In this document: one piece after another, positions 8,765 to 17,013 of the stretch
How positions within the stretch are numbered: the stretch's first letter is position 1
How the letters are laid out: the number at the start of each line of letters is the position of its first letter
Source: Telluribacter humicola
GTDB lineage: Bacteria > Bacteroidota > Bacteroidia > Cytophagales > Spirosomataceae
Reading direction: 5' to 3'
DNA: 64,000 nt
Assembly: GCF_017355935.1 (NCBI RefSeq)
Contig: NZ_JAFIQT010000002.1
Span: 926,433 to 990,432, forward strand
Notes under the pieces: model-generated
Seen by the model: the letters and a program-made list of their open reading frames with translations, nothing else
Database searches by the model: none
What the model was told of the DNA's origin: nothing
Translations under genes and position numbers: made by a program

Positions 8765-9618
8765 AGAAGTTACTAGCCCTGGCCCTGCTTTCGTGGGCAG
8801 CTGTCGGATGTAGAACCCTGGCGGTACTACCGGAGGCCAAAAGCGTTCACCTGAGTATGGGCAATCCATCGGATGCCCGGGCGGATACCAATCAGGCCAA
8901 CAACTACCTGATGCTCAAGAACCAGTACGCGCTGTCGTACAACCGCGCTAAGGGACACGCCAACTGGGTAGCCTGGGAGTTGTCGCCTGAGTGGCTGGGC
9001 GGCAGCGACCGTCAGGATAACTTCCGACCTGATCCCGAGCTACCGGCGGGCTGGTATAAAGTAGTACCTTCGGACTATACCAACACGGGTTTTGACCGGG
9101 GGCACCTGTGTCCTTCAGCTGATCGTACCAGTTCTGACGCCAATAATGTGGCTACCTTTCTGATGACCAACATTATACCCCAGGCGCCTGAGCTTAATCG
9201 GGAGGCATGGGCGCGGCTGGAAGACTACTGCCGGACCCTGGTTCAGAACGGGAGCCGACTCTTTATCGTAGCGGGTACCTACGGAACCGGCGGTGAAGGT
9301 AGCAAGGGGAACCAGACCAGCCTGAAAGACCGTATACAGGTACCCGCTCGTAACTGGAAGGTTATCGTGGTATTACCTCAGGGGGCCACCCGCGAACAGA
9401 TTACAGTCGAAACACCGGTCATAGCCGTAGATTTCCCCAACCGTACTTCTCAGGTTGATAATCAGAGCTGGCAAAGCTTTATAACTACCCCCGGTGCTAT
9501 CGAACAAGCCGCCGGCGTCCGGTTCTTTTCGTACCTGCCCGCCCGGGTGAGGGATGCTCTGCGTCAGTCCCGCTTCAATCCGGATACTTCTCCGCTGCTG
9601 GGAACGGGGAGTAGGTAG
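8761..9618 (+). CDS. nucA: DNA/RNA non-specific endonuclease, NucA-like, lipoprotein
   Basis: A 285-residue beta-beta-alpha-metal nuclease that cuts DNA and RNA without strong sequence preference. The catalytic motif DRGHL is at residues 112-116 (His115 the general base), with the downstream metal-binding Asn in MTNIIPQAPELN (about 137). The N-terminus MKKLLALALLSWAAVGC is a signal peptide with a lipobox-like AVGC (Cys17), so the enzyme should be anchored outside the inner membrane. It overlaps the inhibitor gene by 4 bp (ATGA). This fits a scheme where the cytoplasmic inhibitor protects the cell from nuclease that fails to be exported, while the exported enzyme degrades external nucleic acid. 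Confidence 0.92.
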   Translation: MKKLLALALLSWAAVGCRTLAVLPEAKSVHLSMGNPSDARADTNQANNYLMLKNQYALSYNRAKGHANWVAWELSPEWLGGSDRQDNFRPDPELPAGWYKVVPSDYTNTGFDRGHLCPSADRTSSDANNVATFLMTNIIPQAPELNREAWARLEDYCRTLVQNGSRLFIVAGTYGTGGEGSKGNQTSLKDRIQVPARNWKVIVVLPQGATREQITVETPVIAVDFPNRTSQVDNQSWQSFITTPGAIEQAAGVRFFSYLPARVRDALRQSRFNPDTSPLLGTGSR

Positions 9619-9625
9619 TTGTGAA

Positions 9626-9681
9626 TGAGTGAATGATAGAATTATTGAATTTAATTATACTCCACCTCTCTCATTCACTCA
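9626..9681. terminator. Long-loop inverted repeat between convergent genes
   Basis: An 11-bp perfect inverted repeat (TGAGTGAATGA at 9626-9636, TCATTCACTCA at 9671-9681) with a 34-nt A+T-rich loop lies between the ends of the convergent nuclease and helicase genes. It has no good T run, so its role as a shared terminator is a guess from position. Confidence 0.4.
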
Positions 9682-9693
9682 TAAACTTTCAAC

Positions 9694-11604
9694 TCATAGA
9701 CTCATGAACTCCCAGGCGCTGTGGTAGGCGTTTCTTTGTTCGGCGTAGGTGATGAAGTCGGTGTAGAAGGGGAGCGATGATAAGGTGGCGCTGTCGCCAA
9801 TCACTACCAGCTTTTTCTTCGCCCGGGTCATAGCCACATTCATCCGGCGGATGTCTGACAGGAAGCCGATCTCTCCCTCAGAGTTGCTGCGGGTCATGCT
9901 GATGTACACCACATCCCGCTCCTGTCCCTGAAAGCTGTCAATGGTATTAACTGATATTTTGTCGCCGTACTGACGCAGGTCCGGTGCGTGTTCCAGTTGC
10001 TCTTTCAGGATAGCGACCTGCTTGGAGTAGGGAGAAATGATGGCAAATGTGGGGAAGTTATCAGTATCATACTTTTTACCACTGTTCAATTCTTCCACCA
10101 GACCATACAAATGACGGATAAGGAAAGCCGCTTCTTCGGGATTGGTACTACTGGTACCATCCAGTTGTTCATTAAATCCACAACCGGCCGTATCTATAAA
10201 AGCCAGCGGAGCAGCGTCAGGAAAAAGCGTATGGCGTGCCACTGATGGATGCGCCTGCAGTTTATCCTGATAAAATACTTTGGAAGAATAGCCCATGATC
10301 GCTTCATTCATGCGGTACTGTTCTTCCAGCAGTACCACGGCCTCTGGGTGCTGCACTACGCTCTTTTCAAGCAGGGTAGTACTCAGTCCCCCTTTGGCTG
10401 CTTCCACGGATTTAATGGTCGGAGAGAGCTGGAAGTGGTCACCCGCCATCACTAGTTTCCGAGCCTTCAGAATGGGTATCCAACAGGCTGGTTCCAGTGC
10501 CTGGCCAGCCTCGTCTATGACTACGGTATGGTAGGTCAGGTGGCGAACGGTGTAGTGGTTGGCGCCCACCAGCGTAGCCGTAATTACCTGTGCCTTGCCG
10601 ATTAAGTCATCCATGATGTAGCGCTCCAGCTGGTCCACCTCCTTCATGATCTTGTGGGCTTCGTCAAATAGCGCCTTGCGCTGGTCCCGCTCGGCTTTAC
10701 CGAAGCTGCGCTTGTACTTGTGGGCCATGTTCTTATATTCATTGGCCTGCTTTTTCAGCGTTTTGATCTCCTTCATGCGCGGATGTTCGGCCATGCGGTT
10801 GTCAAGTGTCAATGCCATCAGCCGCTCCGATACCCGCGCCGGATTGCCCACCCGCAGTACATTCAGCCCCACATCTGACAGCTTCTCACTCAGCAGGTCC
10901 ACGGCCGTGTTACTGGGCGCAACGACCAGGATCTGCTTGTGCTCCTGCTTGTGCAGGGCTTTGATGGCCTGTACCAGCGTGGTAGTCTTGCCCGTACCCG
11001 GAGGACCGTGTACGATAGCCAGCTCGTTAGCTGCCAGTATCTTTTCTACCGCCAACTGCTGCGATGGGTTAAGTTTAGGATGATTATAAGCTGGTAGGTC
11101 CGACTTGAAAGTAGGCGCTTTCTCTCCCATCAGGATCTGAATCAACTCTTCTTCCGGCTTGGTGGTAAGTACAGTAGCCTGCTTGAGGGCATTCTGCATC
11201 TCGTCATAGCTGGTGTCGTCAAAGAGCAGGTCAATGCCCAGTTTGCCGTCACGGGTCCAGTCGGGGAGTTCGTCTGTACGTAAGGTCAGGCGGAGCTTGT
11301 TTCCACTCTGGTGCGAGATAGTCCCCTCGACACGATCCTTCTTTGGATCATAGTTGGAGAATAGTGCCGCCGGTGCCCCGAATCGTAGCTGGTGAGATAT
11401 GTCCTGATGCGTGGTACGCTCCACCTCGACGGTCAGGTAGTCACCCCGGCTCATCTCCGTATTACGAATGGCTATGGGGTACCACGCCAGGCCGCTCGCC
11501 CGGCGGTCGGTGATGGTAGTAGCCTCAATGAGTTGGATGTATTGTCGGCGGTCTTCTTCCCGCTCGGTTTTCAGTAAATCGAGTAGTTTCTTAAAGTAAT
11601 CCAT
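9694..11604 (-). CDS. SF1 AAA-type DNA/RNA helicase (IGHMBP2/Upf1-like)
   Basis: A 636-residue cytoplasmic superfamily 1 helicase. Motifs: Walker A GPPGTGKT at 200-207, motif II VVIDEAGQALEPA, motif III region MAGDHFQLSPT, the QYRMN motif of the Upf1-like group, NTIDSFQGQERDVVYISMTRSN (motif V) and NVAMTRAKKKLVVIGD (motif VI). The N-terminal ~180 residues look like the beta-barrel domain of the SMUBP-2 class. The frame extends upstream, but I choose the ATG at 11602-11604 (MDYFKKLLDLL): a TACCTTTG (-7 type) sits only a few bases upstream of it, leaving nearly no leader, and the upstream extension is not family-like. Substrate and process are unknown; related proteins act in RNA or DNA metabolism. 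Confidence 0.92.
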   Translation of the reverse strand: MDYFKKLLDLLKTEREEDRRQYIQLIEATTITDRRASGLAWYPIAIRNTEMSRGDYLTVEVERTTHQDISHQLRFGAPAALFSNYDPKKDRVEGTISHQSGNKLRLTLRTDELPDWTRDGKLGIDLLFDDTSYDEMQNALKQATVLTTKPEEELIQILMGEKAPTFKSDLPAYNHPKLNPSQQLAVEKILAANELAIVHGPPGTGKTTTLVQAIKALHKQEHKQILVVAPSNTAVDLLSEKLSDVGLNVLRVGNPARVSERLMALTLDNRMAEHPRMKEIKTLKKQANEYKNMAHKYKRSFGKAERDQRKALFDEAHKIMKEVDQLERYIMDDLIGKAQVITATLVGANHYTVRHLTYHTVVIDEAGQALEPACWIPILKARKLVMAGDHFQLSPTIKSVEAAKGGLSTTLLEKSVVQHPEAVVLLEEQYRMNEAIMGYSSKVFYQDKLQAHPSVARHTLFPDAAPLAFIDTAGCGFNEQLDGTSSTNPEEAAFLIRHLYGLVEELNSGKKYDTDNFPTFAIISPYSKQVAILKEQLEHAPDLRQYGDKISVNTIDSFQGQERDVVYISMTRSNSEGEIGFLSDIRRMNVAMTRAKKKLVVIGDSATLSSLPFYTDFITYAEQRNAYHSAWEFMSL

Positions 11605-11683
11605 GCACAAAGGTAATCGGTTATTGGCGGCTACCGCTCCCAAAGCTCATTGGTGTACCTGAAAGCTAACGCACCTATACTAG

Positions 11684-11860
11684 TTAGTGCCTTCTGCCAC
11701 CAAAGAATGTCCTGAATACCCAAACAAAAACACCAATGACCAGGGCAACTATAATGAGCCCGACCCACATGCCAGCTTCAAATATGTCCCCTACCAGTTC
11801 ACAGCTGGTTAAGCTTAGTGAGAAGAAAAGGAGGAACAGGATATTTAGTAGATTTTTCAT
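11684..11860 (-). CDS. Small lipoprotein with one membrane helix (58 aa)
   Basis: A 58-residue frame starting MKNLLNILFLLFFSLSLTSC, a signal peptide with a lipobox (LTSC, Cys20), then a short soluble turn (ELVGDIFEAGMW), a hydrophobic helix (VGLIIVALVIGVFVWVF) and a basic C-terminus FFGGRRH. Very similar tiny lipoproteins with the pattern SC-LVGDIF-AG-WVG and a GG-basic end are widespread in Bacteroidota; their function is unknown and database names for them are unreliable. It lies between the helicase and DUF202 genes on the same strand, with its own short gaps. Confidence 0.75.
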   Translation of the reverse strand: MKNLLNILFLLFFSLSLTSCELVGDIFEAGMWVGLIIVALVIGVFVWVFRTFFGGRRH

Positions 11861-11983
11861 TTTCAGAGTGATTAAGTGAAAGAATAGTAGAAACTCTGAA
11901 AAAATTGTACCACAGGGGATTAAGTGAATTAACGCCTGTTACCATAACTACTCGATGACCTGATTTAGTTACCAGCAACCCAC

Positions 11984-12265
11984 TCAGCTTAGAGTATGCT
12001 CTTTGATTCGCTTGCGGGATGAGAAGAAGCGCCAGATACCAATGGAAAGTACAATCGGAGAAAGCCCCAGAAAGAAAAAGCCCCAGTGTTCTATCTTGCT
12101 CAATATATCGAGGCGGAGAATAGTGACACCACCCGCCAGCAGTGCCAGACTGGTCCGGAAGTAAGCCAGAAAGGTGCGTTCATTAGCCAAGTGTGTGCGT
12201 TCGACGGCGAGTTGGTCCGTGATACTTAATTTTATTTTAGTGGGTTCAGAAGCTGGTTTTTCCAT
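11984..12265 (-). CDS. DUF202 family membrane protein (YidH-like)
   Basis: A 93-residue inner-membrane protein with the DUF202 signature RTHLANERTFLAYFRTSLALL around residues 24-44, then two hydrophobic helices (LALLAGGVTIL and WGFFFLGLSPIVLSIGIWRFF) and a basic tail. The family has no settled function. It reads away from the M36 peptidase gene. Confidence 0.88.
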   Translation of the reverse strand: MEKPASEPTKIKLSITDQLAVERTHLANERTFLAYFRTSLALLAGGVTILRLDILSKIEHWGFFFLGLSPIVLSIGIWRFFSSRKRIKEHTLS

Positions 12266-12382
12266 AATGGGTAATGCAATTATTTTTTAATATGATTGCT
12301 GAAATGCTAACAAACAAATACTGCTTAATCACATATATTAGCAAAAAATATTTATGATTAAATCCTTAACTGTGTACTGTGC

Positions 12383-15300
12383 ATGAAAAAACTTTACCTC
12401 CTTATTCTATTTTCTCTCATCTATCAAATTGCAAATGCTCAAGATTATAAAAGCGAAGCACTCACATTAATAAGAAATAACTTAAGGCAACTACAACTAC
12501 AGTCTGCCGACGATGTCCTGATTTCTGATGCTTATCCCAACAACAATAGCGGTACCTTCATGGTGTATATTCAGCAACAGCATCAGGGCATACGAGTACT
12601 AAATTCCATTCGTACGCTGGTATTTAAGGAGGGGAAACTGGTGGTGCAACAGGGTGAGTTCTTTCGGTTTGACCGAAGTAAGGCCGGCAGGCCACAGGCC
12701 TCACTAAAAGCAGCTGACGCCCTGAACCGGGCTATGGCTCACCTGGACATTCCCAGACCGCCCGGCTTTCGCGAATTGCCAGTTCAGGCTGCTCCTAACG
12801 GGCATGAGGTTACTTTTGAAGCCAACGGTGTTTCTCTTAACAAAATTCCTGCAACTCTTTTGTGGGTTCCGAATGCGGAGCGGGGGCTGACGCTGGCGTG
12901 GCAGGTAGGAATCCATCCTGTCAAAGAAACGGATAGTTGGTTGGTGCGTATAGATGCACATACAGGTGGTATAATTAATAAAGTAAATTTAACAGTCTAC
13001 TGTCAATGGGGGGCTTCAGAAGTTCATCCGGCGGGTGTTATGCATAATGCCGATGGAAGCCACATATTTACTCAGACCAAATCGGCCCGGTCTGCTGCCA
13101 TTAACAGTGCAGCTTATCGTGTATTGTCTTATCCTTTTGAAAGTCCGTCCCATAGCGGAAATAGTTTTTCGATTGTAATTAATCCCTGGGAGATGGTTGG
13201 AGCTGGCAACCCGGCAACTACTCTCAACTGGCATAATGATGGCACAACTGAATACAATTATACCCGTGGGAATAATGTGTACGCTCAGGAAGACCGAAAC
13301 AAGGATAACCTGTTTGGTACACCTGCGACTTCTTCTACTTCCTTACCCAATTTGACATTCAACCAGGAGTTTGATCATAATACTGCCCCAACGACTGCTA
13401 CTAATCAGGCCGCTGCCATTACCAACTTGTTCTACTGGAATAACCTGATACATGATATTATTTATCAATATGGTTTTGATGAGGTAGCCGGAAATTTTCA
13501 AAACAGTAATATGGGAAGAGGAGGAGAAGGAGCAGACTATGTTGTTGCCGATGCTCAGGATGGTAGTGGAATGAACAATGCGAATTTTTCAACGCCTCCT
13601 GATGGTAGCACACCCCGTATGCAGATGTATCTCTTTAGTCCACCAGCTGGATCAACAATTCAAATTGATGGTGATCTCGACAATGGTGTTATTGTTCATG
13701 AATATGGACACGGTATTTCCAATCGCCTTACGGGAGGTCCGGCCCAGGTAACTTGTCTGGATAATGCCGAACAAATGGGTGAAGGCTGGAGTGACTTTTA
13801 CGCTCTAATGCTAACCACAGCCTGGAACAATACTCTGGTAACGGACGGTACTAAATCCCGGCCCATTGGGACCTATGCATTGGGAGAACCAACTACAGGT
13901 AATGGCATTCGTGACTATCCTTACTCTACAGATATGAGTATAAACCCCTTTACCTATGCCAGCGTAGCTTCGGCCTATGAGGGAAGTGCCCACTTCATAG
14001 GTTCAATTTGGGCCACTATGGTATGGGATATGACCTGGGAGATTATTAATCAGACTGGTACTATTAGTCCCAGCATCACTGATGCCACCGCAACGGGGGG
14101 TAATGTAATAGCCATGAAACTGGTGACCGAGGGGCTTAAGCTGCAACCCTGTATGCCTGGATTTGTTGATGGTCGAAATGCAATACTTCAGGCTGACACT
14201 CTGCTATATGGAGGAAAATATAGTTGTGCTATCTGGCGGGCTTTTGCCCGTAGAGGCTTAGGCATCAATGCTGACCAGGGTAGTTCTGATGATTACACAG
14301 ATCAGACTGCTTCTTTTGATACTCCTGATGCAAAAATAACTAAAGTGGCTGATAAGGATACGGTTGTCGAAGGAGGTGAAATAACATATACCATTGAAGT
14401 TAGCTGTGGTTGTAACCCAATTTCAAACTATTCAGTCTTTGATAGTCTACCGGTGGGTGGGAAACATGTTAGTGGTGGTACCTATAATCCAATTAGCCAT
14501 TCGATATCATTTGGTACCGTCAGTCTGAACCCAGGTGAGAGTGCCACTTTCGTCTTAAAAGTAAAAAATGAAAATTCTGTTGGTTCAACGACCCTTGTTG
14601 ATTTGGATGCTTCTACACTGGAACCCTGGACTAGCCAAACCCTTTATGGGAGTAGTGTCTGGAGTGTTTCTGACGTTCAGGTAAGAAGTACTCCTGGTAG
14701 CTGGTTTATACCTAATATAGGAGCCGACAATAATACTACATCGCTTACATCGCCTGCATTAACATTGGGAGATGGTAGCTATACAGAGCTTTCTTTCTGG
14801 CACCTACTTAATATAGAAGGTGGGTATGACGGTGGAGTAGTTGAAGTTTCAGCTGATAATGGAGAGACCTGGGAGGATTTAGGACCTTATTTTATTCAAA
14901 ATGGGTATAACTCGAATATTAGTAACTATAATCCCTTACTTGGTAGCAGAAAAGCGTTTTCAGGTACTTATTCTGCTTTTACTAACACCCTTGTTAACTT
15001 GTCTAAATTCAGAAATAAAACAATTCGCCTCCGTTTTGTTTTTGCAGAGGATGAATTTTACGGGTATGAAGGCTGGTATATAGACGATATAAGTCTAAAA
15101 AATCAATCCGCTCTTGTTAATAAAGTTTTTTTGATGAATGGAGCTACACCAGTATCAGAAAGTACGAATATTACACCAGTTCGGGCACCACTTGATATTC
15201 TAAGCATTACCTCTGGAAGTTGGAATACCCCTACTACATGGTCGTGTGGATGTATCCCTCAGCTGGCTGATACCGTAACCATTAATCCTACACATAGTGT

Positions 15301-15400
15301 AGTAATAGATGGTTCTCTGGTTAAGGTTAAAGCCCTTCGACATAATGAAGGCAACCTCAATATGGTCAATAACGCCACGCTTGAATTATCGAATAATTAA
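12383..15400 (+). CDS. Secreted M36 (fungalysin) family metallopeptidase with C-terminal adhesin-like domains
   Basis: A 1005-residue exported zinc protease. It has a signal peptide (1-19, ending NAQ), an FTP/PepSY-like propeptide (about 20-210), then the M36 catalytic domain with VHEYGHGISNRL, where His439, Glu440 and His443 form the HExxH site and the third ligand Glu lies in NAEQMGEGWSDFYAL. After the catalytic domain (to about 650) come a DUF11-like repeat (ITKVADKDTVVEGGEITYTI), a MAM/jelly-roll-like beta domain (about 745-910) and a short WNTPTTWSCGCIPQLADTV module. No T9SS sorting domain is seen at the C-terminus, which is unusual for such a layout. It is a lone gene, with a strong terminator after it. 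Confidence 0.9.
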   Translation: MKKLYLLILFSLIYQIANAQDYKSEALTLIRNNLRQLQLQSADDVLISDAYPNNNSGTFMVYIQQQHQGIRVLNSIRTLVFKEGKLVVQQGEFFRFDRSKAGRPQASLKAADALNRAMAHLDIPRPPGFRELPVQAAPNGHEVTFEANGVSLNKIPATLLWVPNAERGLTLAWQVGIHPVKETDSWLVRIDAHTGGIINKVNLTVYCQWGASEVHPAGVMHNADGSHIFTQTKSARSAAINSAAYRVLSYPFESPSHSGNSFSIVINPWEMVGAGNPATTLNWHNDGTTEYNYTRGNNVYAQEDRNKDNLFGTPATSSTSLPNLTFNQEFDHNTAPTTATNQAAAITNLFYWNNLIHDIIYQYGFDEVAGNFQNSNMGRGGEGADYVVADAQDGSGMNNANFSTPPDGSTPRMQMYLFSPPAGSTIQIDGDLDNGVIVHEYGHGISNRLTGGPAQVTCLDNAEQMGEGWSDFYALMLTTAWNNTLVTDGTKSRPIGTYALGEPTTGNGIRDYPYSTDMSINPFTYASVASAYEGSAHFIGSIWATMVWDMTWEIINQTGTISPSITDATATGGNVIAMKLVTEGLKLQPCMPGFVDGRNAILQADTLLYGGKYSCAIWRAFARRGLGINADQGSSDDYTDQTASFDTPDAKITKVADKDTVVEGGEITYTIEVSCGCNPISNYSVFDSLPVGGKHVSGGTYNPISHSISFGTVSLNPGESATFVLKVKNENSVGSTTLVDLDASTLEPWTSQTLYGSSVWSVSDVQVRSTPGSWFIPNIGADNNTTSLTSPALTLGDGSYTELSFWHLLNIEGGYDGGVVEVSADNGETWEDLGPYFIQNGYNSNISNYNPLLGSRKAFSGTYSAFTNTLVNLSKFRNKTIRLRFVFAEDEFYGYEGWYIDDISLKNQSALVNKVFLMNGATPVSESTNITPVRAPLDILSITSGSWNTPTTWSCGCIPQLADTVTINPTHSVVIDGSLVKVKALRHNEGNLNMVNNATLELSNN

Positions 15401-15420
15401 AAGTTAAGTACCTGAAAGCA

Positions 15421-15453
15421 GAAGCCCTGCCTCCATATTGGAGGCAGGGCTTC
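15421..15453. terminator. Bidirectional terminator between M36 peptidase and citrate synthase
   Basis: A 14-bp perfect inverted repeat (GAAGCCCTGCCTCC at 15421-15434, its complement at 15440-15453) with a 5-nt loop sits between two convergent genes and is followed by TTT. Confidence 0.85.
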
Positions 15454-15476
15454 TTTATGTTAGAGTAGTACAGTTG

Positions 15477-16760
15477 TTATCTGTTCTCGATTGCTACGAA
15501 TTCGCGTTGAGTAGGTCCTACGTACACCTGACGGGGACGACCGATAGGCTCCTTGTTGGTACGCATTTCTTTCCACTGAGCGATCCAGCCCGGCAGACGG
15601 CCGATAGCAAACATCACCGTGAACATATTGGTAGGAATACCCAGTGCGCGGTAGATGATACCTGAGTAGAAGTCTACGTTGGGGTACAGCTTACGGCTAA
15701 CGAAGTAGTCGTCCTCCAGGGCAGCGGCTTCCAGTTGTCTGGCAATATCAAGGACAGGGTCATTGACACCTAGCTTGGTCAGTACCTCGTTGGCCGCCTT
15801 TTTGATGATGCGGGCACGGGGATCAAAGTTCTTGTACACACGGTGACCAAATCCAAACAGACGGAAACCGCTGGACTTGTCCTTTGCCATGTTAATGTAC
15901 TTCTGAGTATCGCCACCGTCAGCCCGGATGGCTTCCAGCATCTCAATTACTTCCTGGTTGGCACCACCGTGCAGAGGTCCCCATAGGGCGCTGATACCCG
16001 CCGAAATAGACGAATAGATATTTGCCTGCGATGATCCTACCAGACGTACCGTTGAGGTAGAGCAGTTCTGCTCGTGGTCAGCGTGCAGGATCAGGAGCTT
16101 GTTCAGAGCCGCCGAAACTACCGGATCTACCTCGTAGCTTTCTACGGGCAGCGCAAACATCATCGACAGGAAGTTAGAGCAGTAGTCGAGGTTGTTGTTG
16201 GGGTAGTTGACAGGGTGGCCCTGTGATTTTTTGTACGACCAGGTAGCTATGGTAGGCAGCTTGGCCAGCAGGCGGATGATGTGCAGGTCAGTAACATCTT
16301 CTGCGGTTGAATCATAGGTATCGGGGTAGAAGGCGCTCATGGCACTTACCAGCGACGACAGTACGCCCATAGGGTGCGCATTGACCGGGAACCCTTCGAA
16401 GATCTTACGCATATCTTCGTTAACGAGCGTATGCGTACGTACTTCATGTTCAAATTTCTGGTATTCTTCCTGAGTAGGCAGCTCGCCGTAGATCAGCAGG
16501 TAAGCTACTTCCAGAAATGATGCTTTTTCGGCCAGTTCTTCGATGGAGTACCCGCGGTAGCGAAGGATACCTTCTTCTCCATCCAGGAAAGTAATGGCGC
16601 TTTTGGTGGCACCGGTATTTTTAAAACCACTATCAATAGTTATATAACCGGTTTGATCGCGCAGCTTGGCTATATCTATGGCTTTTTCGCTCTCGCTGCC
16701 TTCGATGACCGGAAATTGGTAATTCTGACCGTCAATCGTTACTTCGGCTATCTGTGACAT
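15477..16760 (-). CDS. gltA: Citrate synthase, type II hexameric class
   Basis: A 427-residue TCA-cycle enzyme that condenses acetyl-CoA and oxaloacetate to citrate in the cytoplasm. It has the small N-terminal beta domain (VTIDGQNYQFPVIEGSESEKAIDIAKLR), the signature FGFGHRVYKNFDPRA with catalytic His, the ALWGPLHGGANQEV oxaloacetate-site His, and a usual C-terminus ending EFVAIENR. Length and N-terminal domain fit the type used by Gram-negative bacteria. The frame is open further upstream, but I start at the ATG at 16758-16760 (MSQIAEVTIDG), where family similarity begins. Confidence 0.96.
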   Translation of the reverse strand: MSQIAEVTIDGQNYQFPVIEGSESEKAIDIAKLRDQTGYITIDSGFKNTGATKSAITFLDGEEGILRYRGYSIEELAEKASFLEVAYLLIYGELPTQEEYQKFEHEVRTHTLVNEDMRKIFEGFPVNAHPMGVLSSLVSAMSAFYPDTYDSTAEDVTDLHIIRLLAKLPTIATWSYKKSQGHPVNYPNNNLDYCSNFLSMMFALPVESYEVDPVVSAALNKLLILHADHEQNCSTSTVRLVGSSQANIYSSISAGISALWGPLHGGANQEVIEMLEAIRADGGDTQKYINMAKDKSSGFRLFGFGHRVYKNFDPRARIIKKAANEVLTKLGVNDPVLDIARQLEAAALEDDYFVSRKLYPNVDFYSGIIYRALGIPTNMFTVMFAIGRLPGWIAQWKEMRTNKEPIGRPRQVYVGPTQREFVAIENR

Positions 16761-17013
16761 ATAGTTAATGAGGATATTAGGATTAAAGTGTAACTGTATT
16801 TTTAGGGTTATGTTGAAGAAAATGTATATATCCAAGATGAAATAGTGCTGAAATAACAAAGGGAGTTATTCCGCGCAGACCACTATTCATAATCATAACC
16901 TACTACCGGGCACGTTTGGTCTGCTGTGCAATATTCGAAAAAATATTTGTACTTTCTATGATTTTTGTACTTTATTAGTACCTATTCGCTAGTTAAAGGA
17001 AATAAGTTTAGTA

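Noticed and set aside
10646..11083. 145-residue plus-strand frame opposite the helicase gene
   Set aside because: Low-complexity Ser/Arg/Leu composition and the opposite strand carries the helicase Walker A region.
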